A stretch of 64,000 bases of DNA, taken from contig NZ_CP003915.1 in NCBI RefSeq assembly GCF_000521505.1, positions 1,674,001-1,738,000 on the forward strand. The letters are read 5' to 3'. This DNA comes from Advenella mimigardefordensis DPN7 (GTDB lineage Bacteria > Pseudomonadota > Gammaproteobacteria > Burkholderiales > Burkholderiaceae_B). The notes under the pieces were generated by a model. The model worked only from the letters and a program-made list of their open reading frames with translations. It was not told the origin of the DNA and ran no database searches. How positions within the stretch are numbered: position 1 is the stretch's first letter; every line of letters begins with the position of its first letter. Shown in pieces: positions 1-9,831 of this stretch. The position numbers were made by a program, and so were the translations under genes.

Positions 1-39
1 AGATCTAGCGGTTTACTGGTTTCGGTCGTCATTATTAAG

Positions 40-1101
40 TCAGTGAGAAGATGCGGGTGCGTCTGCCATACGCAGTACGAGCCGGGCCATTTCCTGCCAG
101 GCGTCGGTCAGTCTGCCGTCAGCCGGAAAGCCCTTGAACAGGCGGTCAATGTCATGGGCGTGCTGGATCAGCCCCATGATTTGTGAAAACGGCAGCCGAT
201 CCAGGGTATTGAGAATCAACTGGTCCTTGGGTGGAAACAGACCGAGCTTGCGGGTCAGATTCCTGGGATTGTGGCCGCTCTGCCTTGCCTGGGCAAGTGT
301 GTAAAGATTACGAATGTCATAAGTGAGCAGGCCCAGCACCATCGGCAACGCTTCACCTTCGGCCTCCAGCCCATGCAGCACTTTGAGGGCACGCTGGCCA
401 TCGCCGCGCAAAATGGCATTGCTCATATCAAAGACATTATAGCGACTCACGTCCAGAACGGCATTTTCCACTTCTTCCAAAGTTAATTCGCCTTCCGGAT
501 ATTGCAGCCCAAGCTTGAGTATTTCCTGGTGTGCTGCCAGCAAATTGCCTTCGACCTTATCGGTAATCCAGGCCAGGGTGGCCGCGTCGGCCTTTTGTTT
601 CTGGCGTTTAAGCCGGCTTTGAATCCAGGCAGGCAATTGCTCTCGGGTGATGACCGGCGTATTGACTAGCACGGCCTGTTGCGTGAGGGCGGTATACCAT
701 TTGGCTGACGACATGGCCCGGTCTGCGCGTGGCAGAATCAGGACAATGGATATGTCGGTCAATTCCTGGCTGGCGGCGCGGTTTGCGAGCGCGACCAGGG
801 CGTCGCCGCCGGTTTTGCCGGGCTTGCCCGTGGGCAGCTCAATTTCCATCAGCTTGCGGTCGCCGAACAGGGAGATTGACTGGGTATTTTCTTCAATGGC
901 ATTCCAGGGGCCGGTGGCCGCCAGGCTGAGCGTGACTCTTTCGGTGTAACCCTGGAGCCGACAGGCTGCACGCAAGGCATCCAGGGCTTCGTTGCGCAAC
1001 AGCAGCTCGTCGCCGCTGATCACGTATAACGGATGCAACTGCGCATCCGGCTTACCCAGATCGGTGACAAAGCGTTCGTAGTTAGGGGTTTGTCCTGCCA
1101 T
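40..1101 (-). CDS. holA: DNA polymerase III subunit delta
   Basis: Delta subunit of the replicative clamp loader; it opens the beta sliding clamp so that it can be placed on primed DNA. The 353-residue length and the N-terminal pattern YVISGDELLLRNEA near residues 26-39, followed by the LFGDRKLMEIELP block, match HolA. As in other delta subunits there is no Walker A motif. It starts 5 bp after the lptE stop and is the last gene of a leuS-lptE-holA transcription unit in this window. The first 39 bases of the window, beyond its stop, show no gene. Confidence 0.95.
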   Translation of the reverse strand: MAGQTPNYERFVTDLGKPDAQLHPLYVISGDELLLRNEALDALRAACRLQGYTERVTLSLAATGPWNAIEENTQSISLFGDRKLMEIELPTGKPGKTGGDALVALANRAASQELTDISIVLILPRADRAMSSAKWYTALTQQAVLVNTPVITREQLPAWIQSRLKRQKQKADAATLAWITDKVEGNLLAAHQEILKLGLQYPEGELTLEEVENAVLDVSRYNVFDMSNAILRGDGQRALKVLHGLEAEGEALPMVLGLLTYDIRNLYTLAQARQSGHNPRNLTRKLGLFPPKDQLILNTLDRLPFSQIMGLIQHAHDIDRLFKGFPADGRLTDAWQEMARLVLRMADAPASSH

Positions 1102-1106
1102 CGTGC

Positions 1107-1685
1107 TTATCGGACGAACTGTTCTTCACCTGATGTACCGGCGCCCTGTCTATAGCCCTGAATCACGTCATCAGAACTGATACGCCGTACCAGTTGTCCC
1201 ACCATTTGGACTTCCATGTCCTGATAGAGCGTGACCATTTCCTGGGCTTTGGCCTGTGCATTGGCTTCGTCATACGGCAGTGTGCGTGTGGAGGTAAGCG
1301 TGGACGGCGGGATCAGCAGCTGGCCATTATTGGACACCAGTTGAAAGGTCAGACGCAGTGTCAGTTCGTACTCTTCAACCTGTCCCTGAGCGTTGAGCGA
1401 GACCTCGCGTTGCGACTGGATGCGCTCCAGCTGCGAGAGCACAACCTGTGCCGTTGCCTGATTGTCGACAAATTGCAGCGAGGGCGAGCTGGCCTTCAGG
1501 GACCGGCGCAAATAGGCACCAAAATTCGAGTTGCTTTCAATATTGGTGTACATCGTGGTAAACGGCAACGGTTTTTCACCACGCAGCTTGAAGCCACAAC
1601 CAGCCAGTACCATGCTGAGCAGGAGGGCGGCCAGCAGCGCCTGATGCCAGCGTGAGAATAGGGAAGAGTACACCATGGTTTTCAC
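1107..1685 (-). CDS. lptE: LPS-assembly lipoprotein LptE
   Basis: Outer-membrane lipoprotein that plugs and chaperones LptD in the complex delivering lipopolysaccharide to the cell surface. The product has 192 residues, with a hydrophobic signal segment and a lipobox LAGC giving a lipidated Cys30, followed by the GFKLRG start typical of LptE. Ile/Val-rich beta strands and Gln/Glu-rich stretches follow. A second in-frame Met at residue 4 could also be the start. It lies between leuS and holA with 9 and 5 bp gaps, the usual betaproteobacterial order, so it is probably co-transcribed with both. Confidence 0.93.
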   Translation of the reverse strand: MKTMVYSSLFSRWHQALLAALLLSMVLAGCGFKLRGEKPLPFTTMYTNIESNSNFGAYLRRSLKASSPSLQFVDNQATAQVVLSQLERIQSQREVSLNAQGQVEEYELTLRLTFQLVSNNGQLLIPPSTLTSTRTLPYDEANAQAKAQEMVTLYQDMEVQMVGQLVRRISSDDVIQGYRQGAGTSGEEQFVR

Positions 1686-1694
1686 CTGCAGAAT

Positions 1695-4352
1695 TTAACC
1701 AACAATATTGACAAGTTTTCCGGGAACCACAATAACACGTTTTGGCGGACGTCCTTCCAGGAATTTTTCCAGGGAAGGATGGCTCCTGGCGACCGCTTCG
1801 ATATGTTCTCGATCAGCGCCATTCGGTATCTGAATGGAGCCGCGCAGTTTGCCATTGATTTGCAGCATGAGTTCGATTTCATCTGCAATCAGCGCGGCTT
1901 CGTCCACCTCGGGCCACGGAGCGTCAAGCAGGTCGCCGTATTGCTGCACATAGCCCAGTTCGTTCCACAAGTGCCAGGTAATGTGCGGCACAATGGGATA
2001 CAGCATGCGAATCAGGATGCCGGTTACTTCACGCAGGGCGGCATTTTCGAGATCGCCTTCAGGCAGGGCGGCATCGTCAATGGCATTGAGCAGCTTCATA
2101 TTGGCCGACACTACCGTATTGTACTGAATCCGTTCGTAGTCATAGTTGGCCTGGCGCAGCAGCGAATAGGCCTGCAGACGCAGATCCTTGACCGCTTTGC
2201 TCGCCCTGGAAAAATCGACTGGCTGCGCTGGTGCTGCCAGGATACGGTCTTTCAGGCTACCGGCGATCGACCATACGCGCCGCAGGAAGCGGTGCGAGCC
2301 GTCCACGCCCGAGTCGGACCATTCCAGCGTTTGTTCCGGCGGGCTGGCAAACATGACAAACAGCCGGGCGGTGTCGGCGCCCATGGTGTCGATCAGTGCT
2401 TGCGGGTCGACGCCATTGTTTTTGGACTTGGACATGGTGCCTACGCCACCATACTGGATGGCCGAGCCGTCGCTCTTGAGGGTTGCGCCGGTAATCGCAC
2501 CTTTGTCGTCGTAGGTATTGGCCACTTCTTCAGGCCAGAAGTATTCGACCGCGCCTTGTGGCGTGCGGCGCGAATAGATATGGTTCAGCACCATACCCTG
2601 GCACAGCAGCCTGGTGAACGGTTCATCAAACTTGAGCAGTTCCAGATCACGCATGACTTTGGTCCAGAACCGTGCGTATAGCAAGTGCAATACTGCGTGT
2701 TCAATACCGCCAATGTATTGATCCATGGGCATCCAGTAGTCATTGCGCTGGTCTACCATGGCATTGTCGTTGCCGGGCGAGGTATAGCGCATGAAATACC
2801 AGGAAGAATCAATGAAGGTATCCATGGTGTCGGTTTCGCGTCTTGCCGGTTTGCCGCAAGAGGGGCAGGTGCAGGACAGGAACGCCTCGTCTTTGGCTAG
2901 CGGATTGCCGCTGCCATCAGGAATCAGATGCTCGGGCAGGCGAACCGGCAGGTCGGCTTCAGGCACGGGAACCGGTCCGCAGCTTTCGCAGTGGATGATT
3001 GGAATGGGCGTGCCCCAATAGCGCTGACGGGAGATACCCCAGTCGCGCAACCGCCACGTGGTTTGTTTCTCGCCCAGTCCTTTTTCAGTGAGGGCGGTGG
3101 CGACGGCGTCCACTGCCTGGCGATAATCCAGACCATCGAAGCTGCCGGAGTTCACGACGCGACTTTGTTGCTTGTCGCCGTACCAGTCCTGCCACTGGGT
3201 GGTATCAAAGGCTTTGTCTGCAACCTGCACAACCTGCTTGATAGGCAGATCATATTTGAGCGCAAAGGCAAAATCACGTTCGTCATGAGCCGGCACGCCC
3301 ATCACCGCACCGTCACCGTAGCTCATGAGTACATAATTACCCACCCATACTTCAACGGCGTCGCCGGTGAGCGGGTGAGTCACATGCAGGCCGGTTGGCA
3401 TGCCTTCTTTTTCACGGGTGGCCATTTCGGCTTCGGTCGTGCCGCCGAGTTTGCACTTTTCGATGAACGCAGCCAGTTCCGGATTGCCGGCAGCGGCATG
3501 CGTGGCCAGTGGGTGTTCGGGCGCGACTGCACAGAATGTGACGCCCATGATGGTGTCCGGCCTCGTGGTGAACACGAACATGCGGCCGTCCTGGATCGGC
3601 TGATTCTGTTCATCTCGGATATCGTGGGTAAATGCAAAGCGTACGCCTTCGCTTTTGCCCAGCCAGTTTTCCTGCATCAGGCGGACCCGTTCGGGCCAGC
3701 CGGGCAGGTTGTGCGTGACCTGATCCAGCAATTCTTCTGTGTAATCGGTGATGCGCAAGTAGTAGCCTGGAATTTCGCGCTTTTCGACCAGTGCGCCGGA
3801 GCGCCAGCCGCGCCCGTCGATCACCTGTTCATTGGCCAGCACGGTTTGATCCACCGGGTCCCAGTTCACCACCTGAGTTTTACGGTAGGCAATGCCTTTT
3901 TCCAGCATTTTGAGGAACAGCCACTGGTTCCATTTGTAGTATTGCGGATCGCAGGCACACATTTCCCGCGACCAGTCGATGGCCAGCCCCATCGCCTTCA
4001 TCTGTTTTTTCATGTAGGCGATGTTGTCATAGGTCCATTTGGCGGGTGGTACCTTTGATTTGATGGCGGCATTCTCTGCAGGCATACCGAAAGCGTCCCA
4101 TCCCATGGGCATGAGCACGTTGAAACCACGCATGCGCAACTGGCGCGCCATCATATCGTTGATTGTGTAGTTGCGCACATGTCCCATATGCAGCTTGCCG
4201 CTAGGATACGGCAACATGGAGCAGGCATAGAACTTGGGCTTCTCGTTGCCATTGGCATCTTTTGCGTGTTCGGTCACCAGATAGGCGTCGCGCTCCTGCC
4301 AGTTTTGCTGGGCGGATTGTTCAAGGTCGGTGGGATGGTAGTGATCCTGCAT
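1695..4352 (-). CDS. leuS: leucyl-tRNA synthetase
   Basis: Class I aminoacyl-tRNA synthetase charging tRNA-Leu with leucine in the cytoplasm. The HIGH-type signature HMGH lies near residue 55 and the KMSKS-type signature MSKSKNN about three quarters along. The CP1 editing domain contains the T-rich block [10 protein letters not shown] and a GVPAHDERD segment. The frame stays open upstream to 4433, but those 27 codons do not resemble LeuS and the family starts at MQDHYHP or one Met earlier (4355); I chose 4352. The product has 885 residues, a normal length. First gene of the leuS-lptE-holA unit. Confidence 0.95.
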   Translation of the reverse strand: MQDHYHPTDLEQSAQQNWQERDAYLVTEHAKDANGNEKPKFYACSMLPYPSGKLHMGHVRNYTINDMMARQLRMRGFNVLMPMGWDAFGMPAENAAIKSKVPPAKWTYDNIAYMKKQMKAMGLAIDWSREMCACDPQYYKWNQWLFLKMLEKGIAYRKTQVVNWDPVDQTVLANEQVIDGRGWRSGALVEKREIPGYYLRITDYTEELLDQVTHNLPGWPERVRLMQENWLGKSEGVRFAFTHDIRDEQNQPIQDGRMFVFTTRPDTIMGVTFCAVAPEHPLATHAAAGNPELAAFIEKCKLGGTTEAEMATREKEGMPTGLHVTHPLTGDAVEVWVGNYVLMSYGDGAVMGVPAHDERDFAFALKYDLPIKQVVQVADKAFDTTQWQDWYGDKQQSRVVNSGSFDGLDYRQAVDAVATALTEKGLGEKQTTWRLRDWGISRQRYWGTPIPIIHCESCGPVPVPEADLPVRLPEHLIPDGSGNPLAKDEAFLSCTCPSCGKPARRETDTMDTFIDSSWYFMRYTSPGNDNAMVDQRNDYWMPMDQYIGGIEHAVLHLLYARFWTKVMRDLELLKFDEPFTRLLCQGMVLNHIYSRRTPQGAVEYFWPEEVANTYDDKGAITGATLKSDGSAIQYGGVGTMSKSKNNGVDPQALIDTMGADTARLFVMFASPPEQTLEWSDSGVDGSHRFLRRVWSIAGSLKDRILAAPAQPVDFSRASKAVKDLRLQAYSLLRQANYDYERIQYNTVVSANMKLLNAIDDAALPEGDLENAALREVTGILIRMLYPIVPHITWHLWNELGYVQQYGDLLDAPWPEVDEAALIADEIELMLQINGKLRGSIQIPNGADREHIEAVARSHPSLEKFLEGRPPKRVIVVPGKLVNIVG

Positions 4353-4448
4353 CATAAATTCGCACAAAAGGGGACGCAATCTGTTGTGAGCCTGCCAACC
4401 AGCGTGGCGGCACGGTCCGGCGTCCGGAAACAATGGAGTTAACCCGTT

Positions 4449-4454
4449 ATTATA
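4449..4454 (-). promoter_or_regulatory. possible -10 box for leuS
   Basis: A perfect TATAAT on the minus strand lies about 97 bp upstream of the chosen leuS start, in the gap between leuS and the LuxR-type gene. No good -35 box is seen 16-18 bp upstream, so this is a weak call. Confidence 0.35.
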
Positions 4455-4501
4455 GATCTTAGCCGACCGAACCGTGGGCGAGGACCGCCGAATATGAAAT
4501 T

Positions 4502-5203
4502 CTATGAAGGGATCATGCCGGCGACGAACGCGGTCATGGCGGCGCTGTACCTGTTTTGTGTATGGGTTTTGTCCAGAATCTGTTTGGTGTGGTAGTTGAC
4601 CGTATGGGATGAAATACCCAGAATATGGGCAATATCGTCATTGCTCTTGCCATCGGCAATCCACTTAAGAATGTCGGTTTGTCGCGGCGTGAGTTCGATC
4701 GCCAGCTGCTGGCGGTGACGGCCGGACAGAATCTGCTGGCATAGGTGTTGCAGGGCATAGATCAGCAATTGATAGCGGGCAGGTTGATCGTTCAGTTCCT
4801 GTTGCGTGATCGGCCGGTTCAGTCGGATCAGTGTCAACACGGCGCCGGTATGGCCCAGCAGGTTGGTGCCCGGGGCGAACAGGCCGTAAAAGTTCCGGTG
4901 GTCGCGGGTGGCCAGCTCAGGGTGAATGGAGTAAAAGTCTTTCAGTTCCCAGATCAGGCCGGTTTGCCTTTGCATCACGGCGGGAATGATGGTGTCATGA
5001 ATCAGATGGCGGTCGTCCAGCCGGATCAGTGCATCGGGAATGGTGCCAAGATGGTGATAGCGCGGCGTGGTGAAGGGAAGGGGGTGTCGCTGTATATAAT
5101 CGAAGCAGTCAAAATCCAGCATGGCAAGTGCCCGATTAATCAGTGCAAACTGAGATGCTTCGTCCTGAGCGAGCGTGAATGTATTATTGTCAACGGCAGA
5201 CAT
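4502..5203 (-). CDS. LuxR-family transcriptional regulator (solo)
   Basis: DNA-binding response regulator of the LuxR type, 233 residues. Residues 171-225 form a GerE/LuxR helix-turn-helix ([17 protein letters not shown], then [15 protein letters not shown]). Residues 1-160 have the length of an autoinducer- or PAS-like sensing domain, but I do not see the WxxxY pair and DPxW-like block that mark acyl-homoserine-lactone receptors, and no luxI-like synthase is nearby. It is therefore best called a LuxR solo with unknown ligand. It stands alone between leuS and a glycine-rich lipoprotein, all on the minus strand. No lux box was recognised. Confidence 0.85.
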   Translation of the reverse strand: MSAVDNNTFTLAQDEASQFALINRALAMLDFDCFDYIQRHPLPFTTPRYHHLGTIPDALIRLDDRHLIHDTIIPAVMQRQTGLIWELKDFYSIHPELATRDHRNFYGLFAPGTNLLGHTGAVLTLIRLNRPITQQELNDQPARYQLLIYALQHLCQQILSGRHRQQLAIELTPRQTDILKWIADGKSNDDIAHILGISSHTVNYHTKQILDKTHTQNRYSAAMTAFVAGMIPS

Positions 5204-5403
5204 ACCGGCCCTCTTTTTTTAAATACGGAGTCCTGATCGTATCGGAAAGGGCGAAAATTCAATGGTCGATCTGTGCAGGAACGGATAAAGTTGTCTGCTC
5301 AGGTGTGCCAGCCGGTGACACACATGCACAACCAATCGGACTGGGTGGAGCGGGCAGGCTTAGTGCGTGCACGCATCCCCGGGCGGGGTTTGCCGGCAGG
5401 GCC

Positions 5404-5463
5404 GTGGCCTTCCATGACGAGGCCTTCCACGACATGGCCTTCCACGACATGGCCTTCCAGGAA
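5404..5463. repeat. 15-bp tandem repeat, 4 units
   Basis: Four head-to-tail units of 15 bp with consensus RTGGCCTTCCACGAC (units at 5404, 5419, 5434 and 5449, the last diverging at its end). The array ends 9 bp from the stop codon of the minus-strand glycine-rich lipoprotein gene. No credible gene overlaps it; short frames through it only read a pentapeptide repeat. It belongs to the set of gene-3'-end arrays listed in the findings. Confidence 0.9.
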
Positions 5464-5472
5464 GGCATGCCG

Positions 5473-5826
5473 TCAGTTTCCACCGTACAAATCGGCTTTT
5501 TCACGAGGTGCGGCCTCGGCCGGCGCTTGTGGGTCATAAATCACGGTGCTGGTGCCAATGCCGGTGCCAACGCCCGCACTTGCCCCTGAGCCGATGCTGG
5601 TGCCTACGCCAACACCTACGCCGGCGCCGGCAGACACCCGGCCGCCATGGCCAACGCCCACACCCGCGCCAACTGGCCCGATACCGGTGCCAAGGCTGAT
5701 GCCGCCGCTGCCGACACCCAGCGACAAGCCACTGACCAGCGGTACTCTGACGCCAAAACCGGCAGAGCAACCGCCCAGCAGCAGGGCGCCGGCGACGATA
5801 AAGGTAGGTTTAAGCAGGTTTGACAT
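5473..5826 (-). CDS. glycine/valine-rich lipoprotein, function unknown
   Basis: Predicted lipoprotein of 117 residues, not assigned to a known family. The start at 5826 gives a short basic N-terminus, a hydrophobic segment and the lipobox LGGC. The mature part is almost entirely Gly, Val, Ala, Ser and Thr with GVGVG, GTGIG and SAGAG motifs over about 70 residues, then a charged tail ending in YGGN. Such low-complexity Gly/Val repeats can form beta structure or surface fibres, but that is inference. The DNA is a degenerate repeat of GGC/GTC codons, so the length may vary between strains. A longer frame reaches 5886 but lacks a signal peptide at its start. Confidence 0.7.
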   Translation of the reverse strand: MSNLLKPTFIVAGALLLGGCSAGFGVRVPLVSGLSLGVGSGGISLGTGIGPVGAGVGVGHGGRVSAGAGVGVGVGTSIGSGASAGVGTGIGTSTVIYDPQAPAEAAPREKADLYGGN

Positions 5827-6063
5827 GACACGCCTTGGATAATGCCGTCTGGGCAGAAAAACGAAAAAGAGATCAAAATCTAGCATACAACGTTGTAATG
5901 GCTATTAAAACAAGTGCAATTTTTTGCAAACAATGTAATAAATGCCGCAAGGCGCCTGCCTTGGCCGATCATGTGGGCGATGGCCGGGTTATGATGCGGC
6001 AAATGCCCACTATTTCGCCGGGAAGAGGCATGCTGCATGCATCAGCCGTACCCGGATGATACC

Positions 6064-6070
6064 AAGGAGA
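6064..6070 (+). promoter_or_regulatory. ribosome binding site deciding the start at 6075
   Basis: AAGGAGA lies 4-5 bp before ATG 6075 but only about 1-2 bp before the alternative TTG at 6072, so the ATG is taken as the start of the small lipoprotein. Confidence 0.7.
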
Positions 6071-6074
6071 ATTG

Positions 6075-6332
6075 ATGATACGCCATTGCGTGATGACGGT
6101 TGCTGCGACGCTTGTGCTGTCCGGCTGTGCATCAAAAGCGATTTATGATCAGAATGATGTGCACTTTATCCTGCCCTGCAAGACCGATACGGCAGCATGC
6201 ATGAAAAAGATGGAGCAATCCTGCGCCGAACTCAAGGGCCAGGTCATGTCACGCAATATCGTTCAGGAAGAGCTGCCTGTGGTGCAGGTGATTTGCCGGC
6301 CTCCGGTCAAAAAGAAACCGGAGGCTGAATAA
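6075..6332 (+). CDS. small lipoprotein, function unknown
   Basis: 85-residue predicted lipoprotein. The N-terminus has a short basic start, a hydrophobic core and the lipobox LSGC. The mature part carries three further cysteines (in PCKTD, AACMKK and QSCAEL) plus VICRPP near the end, and finishes in a lysine-rich tail, so disulphides in the periplasm are likely. I do not recognise the family. A strong ribosome binding site supports translation. It is a single-gene unit facing the converging LOG-family gene. Confidence 0.65.
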   Translation: MIRHCVMTVAATLVLSGCASKAIYDQNDVHFILPCKTDTAACMKKMEQSCAELKGQVMSRNIVQEELPVVQVICRPPVKKKPEAE

Positions 6333-6333
6333 A

Positions 6334-6360
6334 CCGCTGCCGCTGCCGCTACCGTTGCCG
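6334..6360. repeat. degenerate hexamer repeat after a stop codon
   Basis: About four copies of a GCTGCC-like hexamer (GCTGCC, GCTGCC, GCTACC, GTTGCC) begin 2 bp after the stop codon of the small lipoprotein gene. It is short, so it may be coincidental. Confidence 0.5.
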
Positions 6361-6446
6361 CGCACTGCGGCGGCGGTATCAGCGCTTCAGGGATGATCTC
6401 CGTGGTTTAATACAGGCTGCCTGGTATGAACGTTCGGCGTTTCTGT

Positions 6447-7115
6447 TCAGCACAGCCCGACACAGCTGGCATCCAGCGCGTATTGCTGATGTCTGGCCTG
6501 AATGTGTTCAACCACCTTGTGTGGATCGTCTTCGACGATAAACAGATCCAGATCGTGTTCCGAGATCAGCTTATTGACCACCAGCTGGTTGCGGATCCAG
6601 TCCATCAGCCCTTGCCAGAATTCGGAGCCGACAAAGACAACTGGCGCTTTGCTGGCCTTGCCGGTCTGGATCAGGGTCAGGGCTTCGAACATTTCGTCCA
6701 GTGTACCGAACCCGCCGGGCATGATGATATAGCCCGCGCTGTTCATGAAAAAGGTGGTTTTGCGCGAGACAAAATATTTGAAATACAGGCTGTCGGTCTG
6801 GTAGCGGTTGTCTTTCTGTTCGTGAGGCAGTTCGATATTCAGGCCGATACTGGTCCCGCCCGCTTCATGGCAACCCTTGTTGGCGGCCTCCATGATGCCG
6901 GGGCCGCCGCCGGAAATGACATTGAAGCCTGCCCTGGCAAGTAGACCGCTAATCTCCTGGGTTTTGGTATAGTAGGGCGAATCTGACCGGATCCGTGCAC
7001 TTCCAAAAATGCTTACCGCTGCGGTCAAATCCTTGAGATGATCGGCCGCTGTCAGCAGCTCGCTGGTTATCTCGTTTATCTGACCCTGAATCGTTGTTGC
7101 TTTTGTTACTGACAT
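6447..7115 (-). CDS. LOG-family (TIGR00730) phosphoribohydrolase-like protein
   Basis: Rossmann-fold protein of 222 residues in the LOG family, long mislabelled lysine decarboxylase; characterised members release the base from nucleoside 5'-monophosphates (cytokinin activation in plants, related purine nucleotide hydrolysis in bacteria). The two diagnostic motifs are present: GGGPGIMEAANKG and PGGFGTLDE (PGGxGTxxE). The about 34 residues before AVSIFGSARI fit the helical N-terminus of the family. Its ATG overlaps the polA ATG on the opposite strand by two bases, an exceptionally tight divergent arrangement. AAGG about 9 bp upstream could serve as the ribosome binding site. Confidence 0.85.
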   Translation of the reverse strand: MSVTKATTIQGQINEITSELLTAADHLKDLTAAVSIFGSARIRSDSPYYTKTQEISGLLARAGFNVISGGGPGIMEAANKGCHEAGGTSIGLNIELPHEQKDNRYQTDSLYFKYFVSRKTTFFMNSAGYIIMPGGFGTLDEMFEALTLIQTGKASKAPVVFVGSEFWQGLMDWIRNQLVVNKLISEHDLDLFIVEDDPHKVVEHIQARHQQYALDASCVGLC

Positions 7116-9831
7116 GAAAAAAACCTTGTTACTTGTTGACGGATCAAGCTATTTGTACCGCGCCTTCTATGCGATGCCCGATCTGCGTAATGCGCGTGGA
7201 GAGCCCACTGGCGCCCTGTATGGCGTGATAAACATGATGCGAAAATGCATTGATGATTATAAGGCCGATTATGCCGCATGTATTTTTGATGCAAAGGGGA
7301 AAACATTCAGGGATGATTTGTATCCCGAATACAAGGGGGACAGACCGTCCATGCCCGATGATCTTGCTGTGCAAACGGGTCCTATTCATGAGGCCATACG
7401 CGCAATGGGCTGGCCCGTTATTGCCGCGCCGGGTGTAGAAGCGGATGACGTGATTGCAACGCTGGCCGATATGGCTGCCCGCTCCGATATTCACACTATT
7501 ATATCAACTGGCGACAAGGATTTGGCGCAACTGGTCAATTCCCATATTTCACTGGTCAACACCATGACCGGTGAAAACCTGGACGAGGCTGGTGTGCTGG
7601 CCAAGTTCGGTGTCCGGCCCGAACGTATTGTGGACTACCTGATGCTGATCGGCGATAACGTGGATAATGTGCCGGGTGTAACCAAGGTGGGCCCCAAGAC
7701 GGCCGTCAAGTGGCTCAATGAATATGACAGTATCGATAATCTGGTTGCCAATGCAGATCAGATCAAAGGTGTTGCCGGTCAAAACCTGCGTGACGCAATT
7801 GCGCAGTTTGAACTCACCCGGAATCTCATTACCGTCAGGCGCGACTGCGAACTGACCGAGTTCATGCAGAGCGTGGAAGACCTGCTGCCCAGGGCCCCCG
7901 ATGTTGCGACCCTGACGAATATTTATGACCGTTACGGCTTTCGCACCTGGCTACGGGAGTTGACGGGGGACGCAGAGCGGGTGCCGGAGCAGGATGCGCG
8001 GGTGGCGCAGAATCTGCCCGATGCGCCTGCGCAGATCAATTATCAGACCGTAGATACCGCTGAAAAATTCGATGCGTGTCTGGCCGCAATCAAACAGGCG
8101 GAACGGGTAGCGATTGATACGGAAACCACTTCCCTGAACCCCATGCAGGCCAGCCTGGTGGGTATTTCACTTGCTATTGAGCCGGGGGCGGCCTGGTATA
8201 TTCCGCTGGGGCATCGCGGAACCGGAGCCGGCACGCAACTGGACAAGGCCCACACCCTGGCGGCGCTGCGCGACTGGCTGCAGGACGAGCGCGCGGCCAA
8301 GATTCTGCATAACGCCAAATATGACAGCCATGTGTTTCTGAATGAAGGTATTACCCTGTCCGGTATTAAAGACGATACCATGCTCATGGCGTATGTGCTG
8401 GAGTCGCATCGCAGCGTGGGTATGCAGGAACTGGCGCAGCGCTATCTGGGACGAACCGGCACCACCTACGAGGAAATTTGCGGCAAGGGCGCCAAGCAGA
8501 TCGGCTTTGATGAAGTGGATATTGAAACGGCCACGCATTATGCCGCCGAAGATGCGGACTTCACGTTGCAGCTTTTTCAGGCGCTTGCCCCTCTGGTTCA
8601 GGAGCAGGAAGGGCTGGAGCGCATTTATCGGCTGGAAGTGCAGGTATCACGGGTCCTCACATTGATCGAACGCAATGGGGTGCGCATTGATGAAACCATG
8701 CTGCGCCAGCAAAGTGCGCAGATCGGCGCCAAACTTGTGGAGCTGGAAAATAAGGCTTATGAGCTGGCCGGACAGCCCTTCAATCTGAATTCCACCAAAC
8801 AGCTGGGTGAAATTCTGTTTGGCAAAATGAATCTGCCTGTGTTGCGCAAGACGCCCAAGGGCGCGCCGTCTACCGACGAAGATGTGTTGTCCAGGCTGGC
8901 GGCAGACTATCCCTTGCCACGTACGCTGCTGGACTATCGCAGTCTGGCCAAACTCAAGTCTACCTATACCGATAAGCTGCCGAAAATGATTAATGCGTCG
9001 ACCGGGCGGGTGCATACTGATTATGCGCAGGCGGCAGTCATTACCGGCAGGCTGGCTTCATCTGATCCCAATTTGCAGAATATCCCGGTTCGCACAGAGG
9101 AGGGGCGTCGCATCCGTATGGCGTTTATTCCTTCGGATGGGGGCGTGATTGTTTCTGCCGATTATTCCCAGATCGAATTGCGGGTCATGGCGCATTTGTC
9201 GGGCGATGCCAATCTGCAGAAATCGTTTCAGGAAGGCGAGGATATTCACCGCGCCACCGCGGGCGAAGTATTTGGTGTGGCGCCAGAGGCCGTCAATGCT
9301 GAGCAGCGCCGTGCCGCCAAGGCCATCAATTTCGGGCTGATCTACGGTATGAGCGCATTCGGGCTGGCGGCCAATCTGGGTATTACGCGCGATGCCGCGC
9401 AAACCTATATTGATCGCTATTTCGCGCGGTATCCGGGAGTGGCCGATTATATGTCGCGCATCAAAAAGGAAGCCGCTGCCAAAGGTTATGTGGAAACGGT
9501 TTTTGGTCGTCGTCTGTGGCTACCCGAGATCAATGGCAAAGGGCCACGGCGTGCCGGTGCCGAGCGGGCCGCCATTAATGCGCCTATGCAGGGTACCTCG
9601 GCCGATCTGATCAAAATGGCCATGGTCGCCGTACAAGCCTGGCTGGAAAAGGAAAAACTGTCGTCGCGCCTGGTCATGCAGGTGCACGATGAACTGGTGC
9701 TGGATGTACCGGGCAGCGAGCAGGCGCTGGTCACCCAGGCATTGCCGGGGCTGATGTGCGACGTAGCCAGCCTGGCAGTGCCACTGGTGGCCGAAACCGG
9801 GGTCGGCCATAACTGGGAAGAGGCGCATTAA
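7114..9831 (+). CDS. polA: DNA polymerase I
   Basis: Repair and Okazaki-fragment polymerase of 905 residues with all three activities. The 5'-3' exonuclease spans residues 1-290 (LLVDGSSYLYRAF at the start). The 3'-5' proofreading domain appears active: AIDTETTSL supplies Asp and Glu, NAKYD and YAAEDAD supply the other acidic residues. The polymerase domain shows motif A (SADYSQIELR), motif B (RRAAKAINFGLIYGMS) and motif C (QVHDELVLD). No clear ribosome binding site precedes the ATG, which shares two bases with the start codon of the divergent LOG-family gene. The stop codon lies inside the first unit of a 14-bp tandem array. Confidence 0.98.
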   Translation: MKKTLLLVDGSSYLYRAFYAMPDLRNARGEPTGALYGVINMMRKCIDDYKADYAACIFDAKGKTFRDDLYPEYKGDRPSMPDDLAVQTGPIHEAIRAMGWPVIAAPGVEADDVIATLADMAARSDIHTIISTGDKDLAQLVNSHISLVNTMTGENLDEAGVLAKFGVRPERIVDYLMLIGDNVDNVPGVTKVGPKTAVKWLNEYDSIDNLVANADQIKGVAGQNLRDAIAQFELTRNLITVRRDCELTEFMQSVEDLLPRAPDVATLTNIYDRYGFRTWLRELTGDAERVPEQDARVAQNLPDAPAQINYQTVDTAEKFDACLAAIKQAERVAIDTETTSLNPMQASLVGISLAIEPGAAWYIPLGHRGTGAGTQLDKAHTLAALRDWLQDERAAKILHNAKYDSHVFLNEGITLSGIKDDTMLMAYVLESHRSVGMQELAQRYLGRTGTTYEEICGKGAKQIGFDEVDIETATHYAAEDADFTLQLFQALAPLVQEQEGLERIYRLEVQVSRVLTLIERNGVRIDETMLRQQSAQIGAKLVELENKAYELAGQPFNLNSTKQLGEILFGKMNLPVLRKTPKGAPSTDEDVLSRLAADYPLPRTLLDYRSLAKLKSTYTDKLPKMINASTGRVHTDYAQAAVITGRLASSDPNLQNIPVRTEEGRRIRMAFIPSDGGVIVSADYSQIELRVMAHLSGDANLQKSFQEGEDIHRATAGEVFGVAPEAVNAEQRRAAKAINFGLIYGMSAFGLAANLGITRDAAQTYIDRYFARYPGVADYMSRIKKEAAAKGYVETVFGRRLWLPEINGKGPRRAGAERAAINAPMQGTSADLIKMAMVAVQAWLEKEKLSSRLVMQVHDELVLDVPGSEQALVTQALPGLMCDVASLAVPLVAETGVGHNWEEAH

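Noticed and set aside
2928..4058. 376-codon open frame on the plus strand inside leuS
   Set aside because: It lies fully antisense to a clear leuS coding region and its product has no recognisable features; it is a by-product of codon bias.
5259..5537. 92-codon minus-strand frame with a SWKAM pentapeptide repeat
   Set aside because: It overlaps the lipoprotein end in another frame, lacks a ribosome binding site, and the peptide repeat is just the 15-bp DNA array read in frame.
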